Source of the DNA: Cupriavidus sp. UYMMa02A
GTDB lineage: Bacteria > Pseudomonadota > Gammaproteobacteria > Burkholderiales > Burkholderiaceae
Reading direction: 5' to 3'
Length of the DNA: 64,000 bases
Assembly: GCA_001725945.1 (NCBI GenBank)
Contig: LRMT01000004.1
Location: 1 to 64,000, forward strand
Positions within the stretch are counted from its first letter, which is position 1; every line of letters begins with the position of its first letter. The position numbers were made by a program, and so were the translations under genes. The notes below the pieces were generated by a model. The model was not told the origin of the DNA, made no database searches, and saw nothing but the letters and a program-made list of their open reading frames with translations. Positions 51,264 to 61,105 of the stretch are shown here, piece after piece.

Positions 51264-51674
51264 ATGACCGATACGCGATCTCATGATGCGATGAACTGGT
51301 CAAGGTTGCCCGAAAGCTACTATGGTTGGGGTAAGCGCTACTTCATTGACACGGAATTCAGCGACTTCCAGGCGCCTGAAGTACTCAGTATCGCTATCGT
51401 TGGCGAGAACTGGATTGAATTCTACGGTGAACGCACGGACTATATCGAAGCGCGCTGTAGTGAGTTTGTTCGAGCGGTGGTGGTGCCCCAATTCGGTCGA
51501 TTCGCAGGTAGGGCAATGATGCTGGATCGCCTGAGTCAGGAGCTGCGTGACTGGCTGGCACGACATGACGATGACTATCTCGGATGCCGCTCGCGGCCTG
51601 GCTTGGCCGTGTCGCTAACGGCGTCGTCGTATCTACTCCCTTTTCACCTTATCTGGAAATATCATGTTGCCTAG
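51264..51674 (+). CDS. DEDDh 3'-5' exoribonuclease-like protein, C-terminus uncertain
   Basis: 136 aa as read. RYFIDTEFSDF supplies the first DExD-type acidic pair (Asp-x-Glu) with LSIAIVGENWIEFYGERTDY, like small predicted 3'-5' exoribonucleases found on plasmids and islands. The later conserved Asp and His-x4-Asp parts are absent; after RDWLARHDDDYL the sequence changes character, suggesting a frameshift or deletion before the stop. It overlaps the next gene by 11 bp. Confidence 0.55.
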   Translation: MTDTRSHDAMNWSRLPESYYGWGKRYFIDTEFSDFQAPEVLSIAIVGENWIEFYGERTDYIEARCSEFVRAVVVPQFGRFAGRAMMLDRLSQELRDWLARHDDDYLGCRSRPGLAVSLTASSYLLPFHLIWKYHVA

Positions 51675-51986
51675 CCTTCCGCCCAATCCGAGCCAAGAGG
51701 CACTAGAACTTGCTTACGCTGCCGGACTGCTGCGCAAGGAAGCGTTGCAGCACGGCGCCTATTACAGTGGTCGTTGCCGGAATGCGTCGATCGCACGCTG
51801 GCATGCCGGCATTCACGTTGTGCACTGGCGCACGAATTCGGGGAGCGCTATCTCGAGACAATCCGCCATCCTGCTGATGAGCGGGAGTTCGATGCGTTCC
51901 TGGCGATGAGGATCATCGAATGCGTCGGAGCGGACATCATTCCGGATGACCATTTCAACGAGGGCGCTTGGGGAAGAGGCCGCTGA
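51664..51986 (+). CDS. Small conserved hypothetical protein, one frameshift
   Basis: About 107 aa after repair. YYSGRCRNASIARWHAG, then (frame change near 51833) AHEFGERYLETIRHPADERE matches a common plasmid/island hypothetical family with a Tyr-x-Gly-x-Cys-Arg-Asn-Ala core and a C-terminal HPAD segment. Function unknown. It overlaps the exonuclease-like gene, implying co-translation. Confidence 0.55.
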
Positions 51987-52048
51987 GGCAAACGGCCTAA
52001 GGTGGCACCGCGAGCGCCCGAGCAATTCGAGAGCTGCGACGTCGTCGG

Positions 52049-53050
52049 TCAGCTCGCCGCCGAGCTGTGCGAGGTGATGCATTTCTTCCCTGTAGTGCGT
52101 GAACGATATTCCGTTGGCGCAAGCGAGAACGCACGCCGGAAAGCCCGACTGAAAGCTGCCTCCGAGTCATAGCCGAGTTCCTCGGAAATCTGCGAGATTC
52201 GCCGGCCAGTGGTTGACAGGCGCTGACAGGCAAGCTGCATTCGCCAATTGCTCAGGTAACGCATCGGGGACTCGCCGACCAGTTGCACAAACCTGCGTGA
52301 CAAGCCGGAGCGCGACTGGCTGACCGCGGCGGCCAGCTTGTCGACGGTCCAATCGGATCCCGGTTCGGCGTGCAATAGTGCAAGCGCATGGCCAATCAAG
52401 GGATCGCGCAGCGCTCCAATCCACCCGATCGTACCCTTAGGTGCGCTCGAGAGCCAGTGACGTATTGCCCAGATGAACATCAGGTCAATAATCCGGGACA
52501 ACATAATGGCGCTTCCGATCGAAGGACTCGCGACCTCCTGCTGCATCGCTGCAATAGTTAGTGACACCCATTCCCGCGAGCCGATGGCGTCAGCCGGTTC
52601 ATCCGCCTTGCAGGCCACATGCAGTAAGGTTGGCAATCCGCGCATCAGTGCCTGACCTCCAGCGGCTTCAAACTGGAACAGGCCGCTCGTAATACGCGCG
52701 GGCGAGGAGCCCAGATGATTTTCCTGGCTCAACGGAGCGTCGGCGCCTTCAATGCGATGGCCTTGCGCACGGGGAACAAGAACTATGTCGCCCGGCGACA
52801 AGCGTACAGTTTCACTGCTGCCGGTTAGGCGCAGCTGACAGTACCCGTCCTGAACGATGTGAAAGCATGCTTGGCCCGTTGGAAAGGAATGCGCCTCTCC
52901 GGATTGGACAATAGTTTCACCAAGAAGCTCACCGCGCATGCGAGAAATGCTAAAGACCTCTAGAAAAACGTCGGAGGCGGGACGCCTGGCATCCGTGAAT
53001 AGGGACCGACTGGCTGGGCGTCTCTGCAAAGTTTTGGATGTCTTGGTCAT
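52049..53050 (-). CDS. AraC-family regulator with cupin_6 domain
   Basis: 333 aa, intact. The N-terminal AraC-ligand cupin (VFLEVFSISRMRGELLGETI, FHIVQDGYCQLRL, LSPGDIVLVPRAQGHRI) and C-terminal HTH pair (VDKLAAAVSQSRSGLSRRFV and ISQISEELGYDSEAAFSRAF) fit the cupin_6/HTH_18 group that commonly sits beside oxidoreductase or hydrolase genes. The hydrolase gene starts divergently 216 bp away, so it is the probable target. Confidence 0.9.
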   Translation of the reverse strand: MTKTSKTLQRRPASRSLFTDARRPASDVFLEVFSISRMRGELLGETIVQSGEAHSFPTGQACFHIVQDGYCQLRLTGSSETVRLSPGDIVLVPRAQGHRIEGADAPLSQENHLGSSPARITSGLFQFEAAGGQALMRGLPTLLHVACKADEPADAIGSREWVSLTIAAMQQEVASPSIGSAIMLSRIIDLMFIWAIRHWLSSAPKGTIGWIGALRDPLIGHALALLHAEPGSDWTVDKLAAAVSQSRSGLSRRFVQLVGESPMRYLSNWRMQLACQRLSTTGRRISQISEELGYDSEAAFSRAFRRAFSLAPTEYRSRTTGKKCITSHSSAAS

Positions 53051-53265
53051 GGTGCGCCAGCAAACTTAGCTCAATAATGGGCGATCGAAGCATACGCCAG
53101 CGCTCCCGCTTATGTCTCTCTTTCGCGGTGTCGTTGCTCCCATTGTCGGATGGGTCGTCAGTCATCGTCTGGGTGACATCGATTGGAACGTTTTCTCAAC
53201 CGCCGAGGGACTCCGACGTCTCGAAGATTTCGGCGAGTAATTTCTACTCACAGATTGGAGTCAGC

Positions 53266-53964
53266 ATGAGCAATCAGCCTACCATTGTGTTGGTGCACGG
53301 CTTCTGGGGCGGAGCTGCGCACTGGGGCAAGGTCATTGTTGAACTGGCAGGGAAGGGATATACCTCCCTTCGCGCAGTGGAGCTCCCGTTGACATCGCTT
53401 GCCGACGATGCGGAGCGTACTCGCAAAATGATTGCCCAACAAACCGGCCCAGTCCTACTGGTCGGGCATTCTTACGGGGGCGCGGTGATCACGCAGGCCG
53501 GTGACCAGCCGAATGTAATCGGACTTGTTTATATAGCAGCGTTTGCACCCGACGCGGGGGAAAGCCCCGGCGACATTACGCAGCGGCATCTTCCTGTGGC
53601 AGCGCCGAACCTTGTTCCTGACAGTGACGGCTACCTTTGGCTCAACGCCGATAAATTTCATGAGAGCTTCTGCCAGGACCTGCCGGCCAAGGACGCGCTG
53701 GTGATGGCGGCGACGCAGAAGGCGCCGCTTGCCAGTACCTTTGGCGACGCCATCACGGCGACAGCATGGAGAAAGAAGCCGTCTTGGTACCAGATTTCCA
53801 GCGAAGACAGAATGATCGCGCCTGAAAATCAACTGAAGATGTCGGCACGGCTCAACTCCCAGAAGGTCATCACTCTGGCGGCAAGCCATGCTTCGCTGGC
53901 TTCGAGGCCAGCGGAGGTTGCAGCGTTGATCGACGAGGCCGCGACCGAGGCGTCCAAGGGATAG
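53266..53964 (+). CDS. Alpha/beta hydrolase
   Basis: 232 aa, intact, ATG 53266 after TTGGAG. TIVLVHGFWGGAAHWGKVI holds the oxyanion motif, VLLVGHSYGGAVITQAGD the nucleophile elbow and ASHASLASRPAEVAALI the C-terminal catalytic His. No signal peptide. The type (EstC/salicylate esterase-like small hydrolases) often accompanies AraC cupin_6 regulators. It is followed after 138 bp by a DyP peroxidase on the same strand. Substrate not determined. Confidence 0.9.
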   Translation: MSNQPTIVLVHGFWGGAAHWGKVIVELAGKGYTSLRAVELPLTSLADDAERTRKMIAQQTGPVLLVGHSYGGAVITQAGDQPNVIGLVYIAAFAPDAGESPGDITQRHLPVAAPNLVPDSDGYLWLNADKFHESFCQDLPAKDALVMAATQKAPLASTFGDAITATAWRKKPSWYQISSEDRMIAPENQLKMSARLNSQKVITLAASHASLASRPAEVAALIDEAATEASKG

Positions 53965-54102
53965 CTTCCTGAACGCCGCCACCCCACCGGACCAGGCTGC
54001 GCAGTGCGCCGAACGGCGTCAACAGCGAGGTATGCCTCCAAGATTGATGGCGTCCGGCGCAATGGCACAAGGGCAACCGTCGTCCGATGGAGATATCGAG
54101 AT

Positions 54103-54966
54103 ATGAGTGACACTATTCAGCAGGGCATACTATGCCCGATACCGCAAGTTGGACGCTATCTTTTTTTCGCTATCTCCGATGCGGACCAGGTGGCGCGTGT
54201 ATTGTGCGACCTCCGCGACGTGACCAATGGCCGTGACGTGGTGGTTGGGCTGGGACAATCGCTGGCGTTAAGCCTAGGCAAGAGTATCAAGGGACTGAAG
54301 CATTTTCCCTCTGTGGCTGCGCTAGGCTTAGATGTGCCTTCGACGCCGGCAGCGCTGTGGTGCTGGCTGAGGTCCGATGATCGTGGCGAGATTACGCTGC
54401 GGTCTGGCGCGATAGAGCGGATGCTTACGCCGGCTTTCGAACTCGTGACCGCAGTCAACGCCTTCCTCTATGGCAATGATCTCGATCTGTCGGGCTATGA
54501 AGATGGTACGGCGAACCCAACCGGCGAGAACGCCGTCGAAGCGGCATTTGTTTCAGGCCACGGACGAGGTCTCGATGGGGCGAGTTTCGTCGCCGTGCAA
54601 CAGTGGCTGCACGACTTTGACAAGCTGACGGCGATTCCTCCGATGGAAATGGATAACATCATGGGGCGCAGGAAAGTTGGCAATGAAGAACTTGAGGACG
54701 CACCTCCTTCATCCCACGTGAAAAGAACGGATCAGGAGAGCTTCAATCCCGCGGCGCATATCCTAAGGCGCTCGGCGCCATGGTCCGATGAGCGCAGGGC
54801 AGGGTTATTGTTTGCCGCCTTTGGTCGCTCGCTGGATGCCTTTGAGTTACAACTGCATCGCATGGTAGGTACCGACGATGGCGTCATAGACGGTTTGTTT
54901 CGCTTTACCCGGCCAATCACGGGCGCGTACTTTTGGTGCCCCGCCTATGAAAGGTGGGAAGCTTGA
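54103..54966 (+). CDS. DyP-type haem peroxidase
   Basis: 287 aa from ATG 54103; a longer frame upstream lacks a ribosome site. Intact. LSGYEDGTANP is the DyP GxxDG signature with the distal catalytic Asp, HVKRTDQESF the proximal haem His region and LLFAAFGRSLDAFELQLHRM the C-terminal core. The length (below 300) and sequence style fit the YfeX/class P (B-type) group. It uses hydrogen peroxide to oxidise dyes or phenolics, or acts on porphyrins; cytoplasmic, with no export signal. Confidence 0.9.
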   Translation: MSDTIQQGILCPIPQVGRYLFFAISDADQVARVLCDLRDVTNGRDVVVGLGQSLALSLGKSIKGLKHFPSVAALGLDVPSTPAALWCWLRSDDRGEITLRSGAIERMLTPAFELVTAVNAFLYGNDLDLSGYEDGTANPTGENAVEAAFVSGHGRGLDGASFVAVQQWLHDFDKLTAIPPMEMDNIMGRRKVGNEELEDAPPSSHVKRTDQESFNPAAHILRRSAPWSDERRAGLLFAAFGRSLDAFELQLHRMVGTDDGVIDGLFRFTRPITGAYFWCPAYERWEA

Positions 54967-55084
54967 TTTTTCCGTACTGGGACTTGCTGAGCAATAGCTA
55001 ATGGGATTGTCTCGAGGACATATCGGGACGGAGCCCCCGCTACCCAGGGATGTACTTATCCCACAGCTTGTTCCGAAATCGGTT

Positions 55085-55910
55085 AGACGATAGGGGTAGG
55101 AAACGGCTTGCGCCGTCCCTCCCTCCGAACCCGGTGTGCGGTTTTCTCGCGACGGGCTCTCCAGTCGGTTGTTTCCACATCGGGATTGCGCGCCAATTGA
55201 TGAGCCTCGTACATCGTGAGCAGCCCAAGATTGGCGAAGAAGGCGTTTGGCCATCGACTGTGATCGCGAAGGATCGGCGCTGACCTGGACGACGTAGCTG
55301 TCGGCGCAGGACCGCTCGCAGTCGACGACAAACAAAGCCGTCGACGGAAGAGAAAGTGTACCGGTAGGCATGCCGGAATTATCCGAACCAACCTCGCAGG
55401 ATCGGATTGATCGAAGCGATGATGCTCTCGATCGAATCGCCCCGGTGGAGCTTGATCAGGGCCCGGAGTCTATCCTGCAGCCCCGTGAGGCTCTTCTTGC
55501 GCACCCAGTGTTGGCCCGCCACGAACCGGTAACCCAGAAACTCGAACCCATGACCCTCCAACCGACAGTCCCAATGTGAGGTCTTGGCTGGATGTAGCGT
55601 CAATCCGTTCTCGTCCAGCCATGCGCGCAGGCGAGCAAGGACAGCTTCCGCTTCCTCACGCGTACGGCATAACACCACAGCGTCATCCGCGTAGCGCACC
55701 ATCACCCCCGCCTGGCGCATTTCTACGTCAAGCTCGTGCAGGTAGAGGTTCGCCAACAGAGGCTAATAACCGCCCCTGCGGACTCCCAGAAGTGGGCGTC
55801 CAGCGCGTCATCCCTGGCATGCCTTTGTGGCCCTTTGTCCGGACATTGCGCCAAGCACAGCATTCCATCCCTTGGCCATAGCTTTGGCAAAGGCTTCGCG
55901 GGCGCGGCAA
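55085..55910 (-). mobile_element. Group II intron, 3' remnant
   Basis: Read leftward: a reverse-transcriptase fragment, then at 55160-55126 a 34-nt GAGCC...GGTTC hairpin (stem GAGCCCG with CGGGTTC, AGAAAA in the middle) followed by GGAGGGAGGG, the form of domain V and its 3' neighbour. The 3' end lies near 55085. The 5' domains I-III and the first part of the reverse transcriptase are absent, so the intron cannot be mobile. Confidence 0.65.
55379..55910 (-). pseudogene. Group II intron reverse transcriptase/maturase, truncated and frameshifted
   Basis: RWTPTSGSPQG (RT motif 4 region) and, after a frame change near 55757, ANLYLHELDVEMRQAGVMVR with YADD, the catalytic RT motif 5. Then WLDENGLTLHPAKTSHWDC and GFEFLGYRFV (motifs 6-7) and IIASINPILRGWFG (maturase X). 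The N-terminal RT motifs 0-3 are not present. Related to LtrA-type intron proteins. Confidence 0.75.
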
Positions 55911-56099
55911 GCACGTCGAGCTCTCACAGCATCAGATAATCGGACCGTTTGTTTCCATTGTGCAGCATCTAGGACGACCTCCTAGAGCCGCTTTTCAACG
56001 GACATAGGGATAGCAATCAGCGAGTAGAGTTGCCACCGCCAAGTAGCGAGCCATACGACACGCTCAACCGGTCGATTTCGGTATGCCGGCCACGCGCAA

Positions 56100-56975
56100 T
56101 CACGCGAAACACAAGGTGGTCCCGCCGGCGCCGTCGACCAGCCTTATCTGGCTATGGTTGAGCTGGAGCATGCGCTGCACGATCAGTAGCCCAAGCCCGC
56201 CACCCCGGTGTGTCGACGGGAACGGGCCCTGGAAAATCGAACCGCGTAACGCCGGCGGAATCCCGGGCCCGTTGTCGCTGACGGTCACCGCTGCTTTGCC
56301 TTCCCGATAAGCCAGGTCGACTTCGACCACGCCTTATGCGGGCGTGTGTCGGATGGCGTTGTCCAGCAGATTCGTCAGTACGCGCTCGATCATGCCGAGG
56401 TCGGCCGACACGGCCGGCAAGGCCGGTGGCACGCCCGCGCGCAGTTGCAGATGCTTGGCCTGCGCCGGCAGCGCAAATTTCTCGAGCACATTCTGGATCA
56501 GGTCCACGATCGAGAAATCTTCCGGAGCCGGCTGCAGCTTGCCGTGTTCCAGCCGCGCCAGTTCAAACAGCGACTGCGCCAGGCCGCCGACCTTGACGCT
56601 TTGCGCCAGCGCGATTGCCAGGTAGCGCTGACGCTCTTCGGGGCCGAGCTTGTCGGCCTTGAGGGATAGCGTCTCCAAATAGCCGTGCAGCGACGCCAGC
56701 GGCGTGCGCCGGTCGTGCGAGACATTGGCGACCATCTCGCGGCGCTCCTGATCCTGCTGTGTCAATGTGCGCCACTGCGCTTCGATGCGATCCGCCATTT
56801 GCAGAATGCGGTCTCCAGCGCGGCGATCTCGTCGCGCTGATCCGGTGCCGCTACCGGCAACATCGCAGGTTTCGGGATGCCGCCGGAGTTGAACTGCCGC
56901 ATTCCTTGCGTCAGTCGGCGGAGCGGACTGTGATCAGCGCGAAGGTGACCAGGCCCGCGACTCCTGGGGCAAATA
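56100..56975 (-). pseudogene. Sensor histidine kinase, 5'-truncated and frameshifted
   Basis: GVAGLVTFALITVRSAD (end of a transmembrane segment), HAMP-like PAMLPVAAPDQRDEIAALET, then the H-box MVANVSHDRRTPLASLHGYL (Arg replaces the usual Leu after HD), N-box RVLTNLLDNAIRHTP, G1 VTVSDNGPGIPPAL and G2 GGGLGLLIVQRM. The sensor half upstream of about 56975 is missing and frames change near 56800 and 56335. No partner regulator is adjacent, so it is probably a dead gene. The stretch 56976-57273 has no recognisable gene. Confidence 0.72.
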
Positions 56976-57273
56976 GGCCATTCGACTAGCGGAATCGCTA
57001 GTTGCCACTTGTACGGCGTTTTTCAGCTCTTTGCCCATGTACCATCACCAACCGGAACCCAAATGCCACATGCTGCTGTAAGGGTCGGCGCCACGGCGCG
57101 CACTGGGCCGATAGCTGAGGCAGTAGTCCTCACTGCAAAGGAATAAACCGTCGCGTGTGATGCGGCCGGGAGCGCGGCCGGAACCCCAGGATCGTCAGGA
57201 TCCCATGCTGTAGAAGGGCCTAGCGGATCCTGTGGCACGACACCGGCGGAGGCTTCACTTGCCCGCCAGCGAT

Positions 57274-59364
57274 TTACCCGAGATCGATCACCGCATCCGC
57301 CGCATACGCCCCTTGTCCCTCGGGCATGGCCAGGACGGGATTCAGGTCGATCGATTGCAAGCGCGGACCCGCCGCTACGGCAAACGACGACAGCCGCGAC
57401 AGCGTCCTGGCAAGCGCAGGAACGTCGGCGACCGGCCTACCTCGCGCGCCCAGCAGCAGTGGCGCACCCTTGATAGAGCGGATCATCTGCTCGGCCACGT
57501 CCTCGCCAAACGGACAGCGATGGAACACCACGTCCTTCAGGATCTCGACGAACACGCCGCCGAGGCCGAACATCGCCACCGGCCCGAACGTCGGGTCGCG
57601 CTGGATGCCCATGATGCATTCCACGCCGCCGCTGAGTTGGCGGGCGACCAGCACTCCATCGATGCGCGCCGTGGGCACGGCGGTCCGGGCACGGTCCAGC
57701 AGGGTGGCGAAGCCGGCGCGCACGGCTTGCTCGTCGCACACATTCAGCAGCACGCCGCCAATTTCCGACTTGTGCAGGATGTCTGGCGACAGGATCTTCA
57801 TGACCACGGGGAAGCCGATTTCGCGCGCGGCGGCGACGGCCGCCTCCGCATCGGCGCAGGCGCGCTCGGGGGCGCTCGGGATCCCGGCATCGGCGAGCAG
57901 ACGCTTGGCCTGGGCTTCGGTTGGCGTCTGTTTCGGCAGGGCGACCGTGCCGACCTCTGGCGCTGGCGCCAGCGCCCTACCGGCGAACGCCTTGCCGAAG
58001 CGGCCCATGGCGGCAATGGCCGTTACGGCGCGGTTGGGATCCTCGAACACGGTGAAGCCGGCGGCTTCGTAGGAATCGAGCACATCACGCGGGCCGCGCA
58101 GCACCAGCACGTAGAGACGGTCCGGGAAGCGCTCGCGCACCTTCGAAAGCAGCCCGCGCAGCAGCGGGGCGACTTCCGGCGTGGATCCGGCATAGCTGAA
58201 GAAGCCCAGCACGGACGTATAGCCACCCTCGGCAAGCATCGCCTCGGTGAACGGCGTAATCAGCGAGGGGTCGTTGATGAACTGTGCCGTGGTGTCCACC
58301 GGGTTGCGCGGCGCGCAGATTGGCAGCATTTCCAGCATGCGCTGCTGCACGGCGGCGGGCATTTCCGGCATCGGCAGTCCGAGGTCTTCCGCGGCATCGG
58401 AGACGATCACGCCGGCTCCGCCGCTGACGGTGATCACGCCGAGCGTGTTGTTCTCCGGGAATACGCCACGCGTGCGAGGCGCACGATGTCGAGCATTTCC
58501 TCCGTGGTGCGGGCGCGCACCACGCCGAGTTCCTCAAGCACCGCATCCACCACTGCATCGTCGCCCGCGATGGACGCCGTGTGCGAGCGCGCCGCCGCGC
58601 CGCCTACCTCGCTGCGGCCGACCTTCATCATGACCACCGGCTTGCGCGCCGCGCGGGCTGCCTTCAGCGCGGCGACCAGCCCGTCGCCTTCGTTGATGCC
58701 TTCCGAGTAGAGGGCAATCACATCGGTATTGGGATCGGCCACCATCAGGCGAACAATGTCGCCCAGCGTCAGGTCGGCCTCGTTGCCAGTCATCACGATG
58801 TTCGACGGATACACGCCGGCGTCCATGGCGGCAGCCACCAGATGGCTGCCGTAGGCGCCGGACTGGCTGACGATGCCCACACGCCCCGGGCGGATGCCTT
58901 CCATCGTGGCAAACGACGAGAAGCTGCCGACAAAGCCGGTCTGCAGATTGACCAGCCCCAGCGAGTTAGGCCCGAGCAGGCGCATGCCGCCCCGCGCGCG
59001 GCGGCGACCAGTTCGGCCTGCATCGCCACGCCTTCGCCGCCCACTTCGGCAAAGCCGGCGCTGAACAGGATGCGCCCGGCACGCCGCGCTGCGCCAGTGC
59101 CGTCACGGTTTCCAGCACCTGCGGCGCGGGTACGGCGACGATGGCGACGTCAGGCACCTCGGGCAGGGCGTCGACCGAGGGGTAGGCCGTCAGGCCCTGC
59201 ACCGTCTGCCGGTTAGGGTTGACGGGCAGGATGCGCCCGGCATAGCCGAGCCTGAGCATGGAAGCGATGGGACGGCCGCCGATGCGGGCAGCATCGTCCG
59301 ATGCGCCGATGACGGCGACGGAGCGCGGCGCCAGCAGGCGGTCGAGCGATGGGGTGATGGTCAT
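57274..59364 (-). CDS. Acyl-CoA synthetase (NDP-forming) / acetate-CoA ligase family, three frameshifts
   Basis: About 697 aa, normal for the family. CoA-binding domain: LAPRSVAVIGASDDAARIGG, YPSVDALPEVPDVAIVAVPA. Succinyl-CoA-ligase-like domain: GPNSLGLVNLQTGFVGSFSS, GIVSQSGAYGSHLVAAAMDA, RSHTASIAGDDAVVDAVLEE (phospho-His). ATP-grasp domain: GFPVVMKILSPDILHKSEIG and MFGLGGVFVEILKDVVFHRC. Frame changes near 59095, 58985 and 58470, each a single G/C loss. It activates a carboxylate to its CoA thioester; with thiolase and OB-fold genes next door, it probably starts or feeds a beta-oxidation-like route. Confidence 0.85.
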
Positions 59365-59459
59365 GGATGACGTGTTCGAAATGACGAAATGGAAGTGCCA
59401 CTGGAGCACCGGCAGCCTCAACCGAGGCGGCCGGTATGTGGCAAGGCGGGCGAGTGCGA

Positions 59460-59858
59460 TCAGACCGGCCGGAACGTCGGCATCGGCGGCCCGTTGTCGG
59501 TGGGGGTGAAGGTCAGTTCGACCTTCTGGCCGATGCGCACGGTGTCGAGGTCACAATCGACGATCTGCGTCATCATCGTCACGCCTTCTTCCAGCGTGAC
59601 GTAGGCCATGCAGAATGGCGTCGGGCCGGCGCGGCGGGTCACGCTATACGAATAGACGGTGCCGCGTCCGCTGGCCTGCTTCCAGCTCGTTGTGCCCATG
59701 CAGTGAGGGCACAGCGTGCGGGGATACCAGTGCGGCTTGCCGCAGTCATCGCAGTGTTTCACCAGCAGGCGGCCGTCACGCGCGGCGGCCCAGAATTCGG
59801 CGTTGTCCGGATACTCGGTTGGCGCGCTGAAAACGGTGGGGGTGTGAGGTGTGGTCAT
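59460..59858 (-). CDS. Zn-ribbon/OB-fold (DUF35) thiolase partner
   Basis: 132 aa, intact. The rubredoxin-like zinc ribbon CDDCGKPHWYPRTLCPHC is followed by the OB-fold (GRGTVYSYSVTRRAGPTPFC, VTMMTQIVDCDLDTVRIGQK). DUF35 proteins pair with SCP2-type thiolases, and the thiolase gene is immediately upstream (34 bp), so the two should form a complex. Confidence 0.92.
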   Translation of the reverse strand: MTTPHTPTVFSAPTEYPDNAEFWAAARDGRLLVKHCDDCGKPHWYPRTLCPHCMGTTSWKQASGRGTVYSYSVTRRAGPTPFCMAYVTLEEGVTMMTQIVDCDLDTVRIGQKVELTFTPTDNGPPMPTFRPV

Positions 59859-59892
59859 GGCTTGAATCTGTGAAAGGTCTGTCGTGGCGTGC

Positions 59893-61058
59893 TTACTCGC
59901 GTTCGAGGATCAGCGTGGCGCTGCCATGGCGCGCGCCGAGCAGGCCGCCGGTGCCTTGCGCGAGCGCGATTCCGCAGTTCGGCACCTGCACGGCTGGATG
60001 CGCTTCGCCGCGCAGCTGGCGCACGGCCTCGATCACCTTGGTGATGCCGCCGCGGTTGGCCGGGTGGTTGTTGCACAGGCCGCCGCCATCGGTATTGAAG
60101 GGCAGCTTGCCGACGCCGGAGATCAGGTTCCCGTCCATCACGAACCTGCCGCCTTCGCCTTTCTTGCAGAAGCCCAGGTCTTCCAGCTGCATCAGCACGG
60201 TGATGGTGAAGCTGTCGTAGATCGACGCGTACTGGATATCGGCTGGCGTCACGCCTGCTTCAGCGAACGCCGCCGCGCCGGATACCTTTGCCGCCGACCA
60301 CGTCAGGTCGACCTGTCCGCCGAGCTGGCCCTTGATGTGCTCGCCGGCGCCAAGGATCTTCACCTTCGGGCGGTTCAGCTTCGCGGCGATCTCGGGGCGG
60401 GCCACGATCAGCGCGCCGCCGCCGTCCGACACCACGCAGCAGTCGAGCTTGTGCAGCGGATCAGAAACGAGCTCAGAGTTCACCACGTCTTCCACGGTCA
60501 CCACGTTGCGCAGCATGGCGTGGGGGTTGTGCTGGGCATGGTGCGACGCTGCTACCTTGATCCACGCCAGTTGCTCGGCCGTGGTGCCGTACTCATACAT
60601 ATGGCGCTGGGCGACCATGGCGTACGAGTTGACGGTGAGGGGGCTGTAGGGCGCCTCGAACGGCATGTCGGGCAGGTTCGGGCCCCAGTTGCGCGCCTTG
60701 GTGCCGCTGGAGCCTTCCGAGCGCGGACGGCCCGCCAGCGTGATCAGCGCCACATTGCACTTGCCCATGGCGATTGCCTGCGCCGCGTGCGACACGTGCG
60801 CGAGATACGATGATCCGCCGGTCTCCGTGGAGTCGACGTGGCGGACCTTCAGGCCCAGGTAGTCGACAATGTTCAGCACACCCAGTCCGGCGCGTCGCCG
60901 GCGCAGAAATAACCATCGACATCGGCCATCGTCAGGCCGGCGTCTTCGAGCGCGCCCTTAGCGCATTCGGCGTGCAGCTGGGCGACGGTCTTGTCCGGCG
61001 CCTTGCGGGTGGGGTGCTCGTACGCACCGACGATATAGGCCTTGCCATTGATGCTCAT
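59893..61058 (-). CDS. SCP2-type thiolase (acetyl-CoA acetyltransferase-like), one frameshift
   Basis: About 388 aa. ATG 61058 with AGGAAG upstream. GKAYIVGAYEHPTRKAPDKT and LEDAGLTMADVDGYFCAGDA start the fold; a base loss near 60880 separates it from VDSTETGGSSYLAHVSHAAQ. VVSDGGGALIVARPE and LPFNTDGGGLCNNHPANRGG, with NCGIALAQGTGG at the C-terminus, are typical of the lipid-transfer/thiolase group that lacks the standard CxH pair. It acts on acyl-CoA cleavage or condensation together with the adjacent OB-fold protein. Confidence 0.87.
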
Positions 61059-61105
61059 GCTTGCTTCCTTGCAGTGGAGGGGGTGAACGGGATGGAATTG
61101 ACCTG

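Noticed and set aside
57023-57238. 71-codon leftward frame
   Set aside because: Short, no motif, between a truncated kinase and the ligase gene; not supportable as a gene.
57232-58710. Long rightward open frame of 492 codons
   Set aside because: It is antisense to the acyl-CoA synthetase gene, which has clear domain motifs; the frame is a by-product of high GC and is low-complexity, His/Arg/Gly-rich.
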